From assembly GCA_964521075.1 (NCBI GenBank), contig CAZFPI010000108.1:1-7875 (forward strand): DNA of 7,875 nt, read 5' to 3'. Positions 6,103 through 7,875 of this stretch are shown piece after piece. Position 1 is the stretch's first letter, and every line of letters begins with the position of its first letter. Under the pieces are notes generated by a model. That model searched no databases. It was given only the letters and a program-made list of their open reading frames with translations, and was not told the DNA's origin. Position numbers and translations under genes: made by a program. This DNA is from Sterolibacterium sp964521075. GTDB lineage: Bacteria; Pseudomonadota; Gammaproteobacteria; Burkholderiales; Rhodocyclaceae.

Positions 6103-6132
6103 TTGTCGCCCATGCCTGCCTTGCGTTAATAT
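6103..6132 (+). promoter_or_regulatory. Weak sigma-70-like promoter for the PilZ-like gene
   Basis: TTGTCG (6103-6108, 4 of 6 matches to TTGACA) is followed after 18 bp by TAATAT (6127-6132, 4 of 6 matches to TATAAT). This would give a 5' leader of about 55 nt before the ATG at 6196. It is a moderate match in the right place, next to the dyad at 6083-6097, and remains a prediction. Confidence 0.3.
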
Positions 6133-6144
6133 CGCGATCCTGCC

Positions 6145-6188
6145 TTGGGTTTCGATACCCAGCCGCAGACTGTCTGAACGATTTTTTT
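6145..6188 (+). promoter_or_regulatory. Leader with two short dyads and a T-run
   Basis: TGGGT-TTCGAT-ACCCA (6146-6161) can form a 5-bp hairpin, extendable by one G-U pair. CAGACTGTCTG (6166-6176) is an 11-bp palindrome, and seven T residues follow at 6182-6188. This hairpin-plus-T-run arrangement within 10 nt of the start codon resembles a weak terminator or attenuator. The second stem is only 4 bp once a loop is allowed. No Shine-Dalgarno sequence precedes the ATG, so the U-rich leader may itself contribute to initiation. Confidence 0.3.
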
Positions 6189-6195
6189 ACCCACG

Positions 6196-7794
6196 ATGAC
6201 ACTCTCCCTGTCCGGACTGGAACTGCCGCAGCTGACGCGCGAACAACCGCCTGCCTTCGTTGACGCGGCTTCGTGCCGGAAGTGGCTTTCCGAGGCAACA
6301 TCGACGAACGCCCGCCAGGTTCAGGCCATGCTGCTGCGGCAGATGAACCTGCTCAACCGCTTTGGTTTGTCCGTGGAAGAACGCTTCAAGGTACTGGAAC
6401 TGCTGCGCGAGCCGATCTACGCAGTGCATTTTGAATGCTCGATCCGCTTTACCTCGCGGCCGCTCCCCCTGGCCCCGCCGGAACAGGCCGCTTTCGACAC
6501 CTGTCAGGCACTCTGGCTGGCTCTCGAAGTAGGCTATACCCACTGCCTGCAATCGCTCATCGACAGCCCCAACGCAGCCTCGGATGACAGCCGCCGGCAG
6601 ATAGCCCTCTCGGCGGCGCGTGTGCTGGCATCCCTTTTTTCCTCCTATCTCGACGACTGCCGGGGCGCCATGCTGCCCCTGCCGGAATTCTGGGGGCGTT
6701 TGCATCGCATCTGGCGTGTGCTGGAGCAGCTGCGGCTTACCCAGCTGACCATCGACGACCCGCTGCGCCCCCAGTTCGTTACCTCGGTTTCCGCACTTTA
6801 TGTCGAAACCCTGCTGCTTGCTGCTGCCAACCCGCTCGAACTCAATCCCGCCCAGATCATCCAGGTCACCTACTGGGCCAAGCTCTGGTCGCACAAAGTC
6901 CCGGTGCTTCCCACCCCTCCCACTGACCGGCGCACCCCGCCACTGGGGGTCGATGTCGCCGGTGAAGAAGCCGGCATGTTCAAGGCACACCCGCTTGCCA
7001 GCGAAAGAATGCGCTGGTTTGACATGGCCAGCATTCGCCTGACCATCAAACAGACGCTGGCCGCACTGGAAAAGGGTGAATCTCCCGTTAACCTGAAACT
7101 GGGCAAGGATGCCAAACAGCCGGAATGCGAAGCTCTGCTGCGGCAGGTTTATCAAGACTGGTGTCGCGGAGGCCGGCGTGCCGTGGTGAAGGGGGGCGCA
7201 GGGGCCTGCCAGGTCGTCGCGGGTGTGGAAGCCATTCACTACTTCTTCTCCGGGCAGGTTTTCCGCTCGCCGGATAACCCCTTGCCGCAAGACGAAGCGA
7301 AACGTCGCGCCGAAGAAGATGCCGAAATCGACCAATACACCATCGAAGACTGGCAGGAGCTCGACGAAAATGTCACCGACATTCTCCTGAAGCGTCCGCT
7401 GAATCAGGCGGGCAAGCGGCTCGCCCGGGCCCAGCTCGTGGCCGTGCGTACCAGCAGCAACGACAGCCTCCAGATCGGCAAGGTGCAATGGGCCGCCGTC
7501 AGCGGCAATCGCGACACCCTGCTAGCCGGCGTCCACATCCTCCCCGGCCCGCCCGAAGCGGCAAGCCTGCACACACACGGCGTAGGCTCCATCAAGGCCC
7601 AGCACTGCCGAGGATTCATGCTGCCCCTGATCGAAGGACTGGGGGAAACCGCCAGTGTGCTCACTCCCCCCGCCTGGTTCCAGCCGGGGCACGTCGTCGA
7701 AGTCACCACCGAATACGGTAACCGGACAATCCGCCTGACCAGCCGCATAGAAAGTGGCACAGACTACGACCGCTGCACCTTTGAAGTGATCTGA
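6196..7794 (+). CDS. Conserved protein of unknown function with a C-terminal PilZ-like domain
   Basis: This 532-residue protein has no signal peptide or membrane segment, so it is probably cytoplasmic. Residues 1-350 look mainly alpha-helical, with Leu-rich amphipathic stretches such as 40-72, 98-121, 135-180 and 200-212. Residues ~360-395 are strongly acidic (EEDAEIDQYTIEDWQELDEN). Residues ~383-532 look beta-rich and resemble an atypical PilZ-like barrel: KRLARAQLVAVR (407-418), NDSLQIGKVQW (422-432), a LLAGVHILPG strand (442-451), PAWFQPGHVVEV (492-503) and RTIRLTSRIESGTDYDR (510-526). The canonical PilZ c-di-GMP motifs (RxxxR and D/NxSxxG) are at best partial: KRLAR, and NDSLQIG with one extra residue. 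Binding of c-di-GMP is therefore uncertain. I recall similar large proteins in Rhodocyclales and related betaproteobacteria, annotated as hypothetical or 'molecular chaperone'. The gene stands alone and is divergent from the catabolic-type unit. The coding call is very safe; the function is not known. Confidence 0.85.
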   Translation: MTLSLSGLELPQLTREQPPAFVDAASCRKWLSEATSTNARQVQAMLLRQMNLLNRFGLSVEERFKVLELLREPIYAVHFECSIRFTSRPLPLAPPEQAAFDTCQALWLALEVGYTHCLQSLIDSPNAASDDSRRQIALSAARVLASLFSSYLDDCRGAMLPLPEFWGRLHRIWRVLEQLRLTQLTIDDPLRPQFVTSVSALYVETLLLAAANPLELNPAQIIQVTYWAKLWSHKVPVLPTPPTDRRTPPLGVDVAGEEAGMFKAHPLASERMRWFDMASIRLTIKQTLAALEKGESPVNLKLGKDAKQPECEALLRQVYQDWCRGGRRAVVKGGAGACQVVAGVEAIHYFFSGQVFRSPDNPLPQDEAKRRAEEDAEIDQYTIEDWQELDENVTDILLKRPLNQAGKRLARAQLVAVRTSSNDSLQIGKVQWAAVSGNRDTLLAGVHILPGPPEAASLHTHGVGSIKAQHCRGFMLPLIEGLGETASVLTPPAWFQPGHVVEVTTEYGNRTIRLTSRIESGTDYDRCTFEVI

Positions 7795-7832
7795 GCGTTA
7801 CAGGAAATTTCAGCGCGCGTCAGAGCCACCCC

Positions 7833-7852
7833 GGGCGAAAGATATTTCGCCC
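7833..7852. repeat. REP-like palindromic element at the right edge
   Basis: GGGCGAAA (7833-7840) and TTTCGCCC (7845-7852) form a perfect 8-bp stem with a GATA loop, followed by CCTACAG. It starts 38 bp after the stop of the PilZ-like gene. No T-run follows on the plus strand, so a standard intrinsic terminator is doubtful, though the hairpin could protect the mRNA 3' end. The form GGGCGAAx...xTTCGCCCCTACAG resembles short dispersed palindromes seen in many bacterial genomes. Only one copy is present in the window. Confidence 0.5.
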
Positions 7853-7875
7853 CTACAGAGATCGTGGATTGTGGA

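Larger units (their letters stand above)
5902..6195. other. Divergent intergenic region
   Basis: These 294 bp separate the minus-strand oxidoreductase gene from the plus-strand PilZ-like gene, so the promoters for both should lie here. Visible elements are the AGGGG ribosome site for the minus-strand gene (5911-5915), the CCGGAA-ACA-TTCCGG dyad (6083-6097), a weak plus-strand promoter (6103-6132), and a leader with short dyads and a T-run. A GTCAG-containing inverted pair (CGTCAG at 5994-5999, CTGACG at 6051-6056) is also present but widely spaced. No convincing minus-strand promoter stands out. Open frames crossing the region lack protein-like composition and run into the flanking genes. Confidence 0.7.

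Noticed and set aside
5928..6263. 111-codon plus-strand open frame in the divergent intergenic region
   Set aside because: It has a purine-rich stretch before its ATG but no domain, and it runs out of frame into the 5' end of the PilZ-like gene. Its composition looks like random translated sequence.
6187..7488. 433-codon open frame antisense to the PilZ-like gene
   Set aside because: Its composition is low-complexity and no domain is visible. The plus-strand frame covers the whole stretch with consistent codon use and recognisable C-terminal domain features.

Overview
The window looks like ordinary chromosomal DNA of a GC-rich (about 60% by eye) Gram-negative bacterium, most likely a betaproteobacterium of the Rhodocyclales type. 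Three things suggest this: a NodI/NodJ-like exporter pair, a thioredoxin-like [2Fe-2S] ferredoxin next to an alpha/beta hydrolase, and a large C-terminal PilZ-like protein of a kind I associate with that group. No source organism can be proved from the sequence. Coding density is high. I see no tRNA, rRNA, CRISPR array, insertion sequence, integrase or phage gene.

Seven genes lie on the minus strand, read from right to left, in two apparent transcription units. The first (5901 down to 2824) encodes a luciferase-like flavin/F420-type oxidoreductase, an enoyl-CoA hydratase/isomerase-fold protein without the two usual hydratase glutamates, and a LuxR-type HTH regulator with a long N-terminal sensory region. 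This resembles a small acyl-CoA or catabolic module carrying its own regulator. The second (2697 down to 42) encodes a [2Fe-2S] ferredoxin, a small alpha/beta hydrolase, an ABC ATPase very like NodI and an ABC-2 permease very like NodJ. These four are tightly packed or overlapping, and they follow a perfect TATAAT box at 2733-2728.

A 294-bp divergent intergenic region (5902-6195) separates the minus-strand block from a single plus-strand gene (6196-7794). That gene encodes a 532-residue protein of unknown function whose last ~150 residues look like an atypical PilZ-like (possible c-di-GMP-binding) barrel. The region holds a perfect operator-like dyad, CCGGAA-ACA-TTCCGG, just upstream of a weak promoter, and a leader with two short dyads and a T-run. 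The right edge carries an 8-bp perfect palindromic stem ending in CCCCTACAG, which resembles a dispersed REP-type element.

Nothing here is clearly a new defence or mobile system. The most interesting items are the PilZ-like protein with its structured upstream region, and the oxidoreductase / altered crotonase / LuxR module with unknown substrate.
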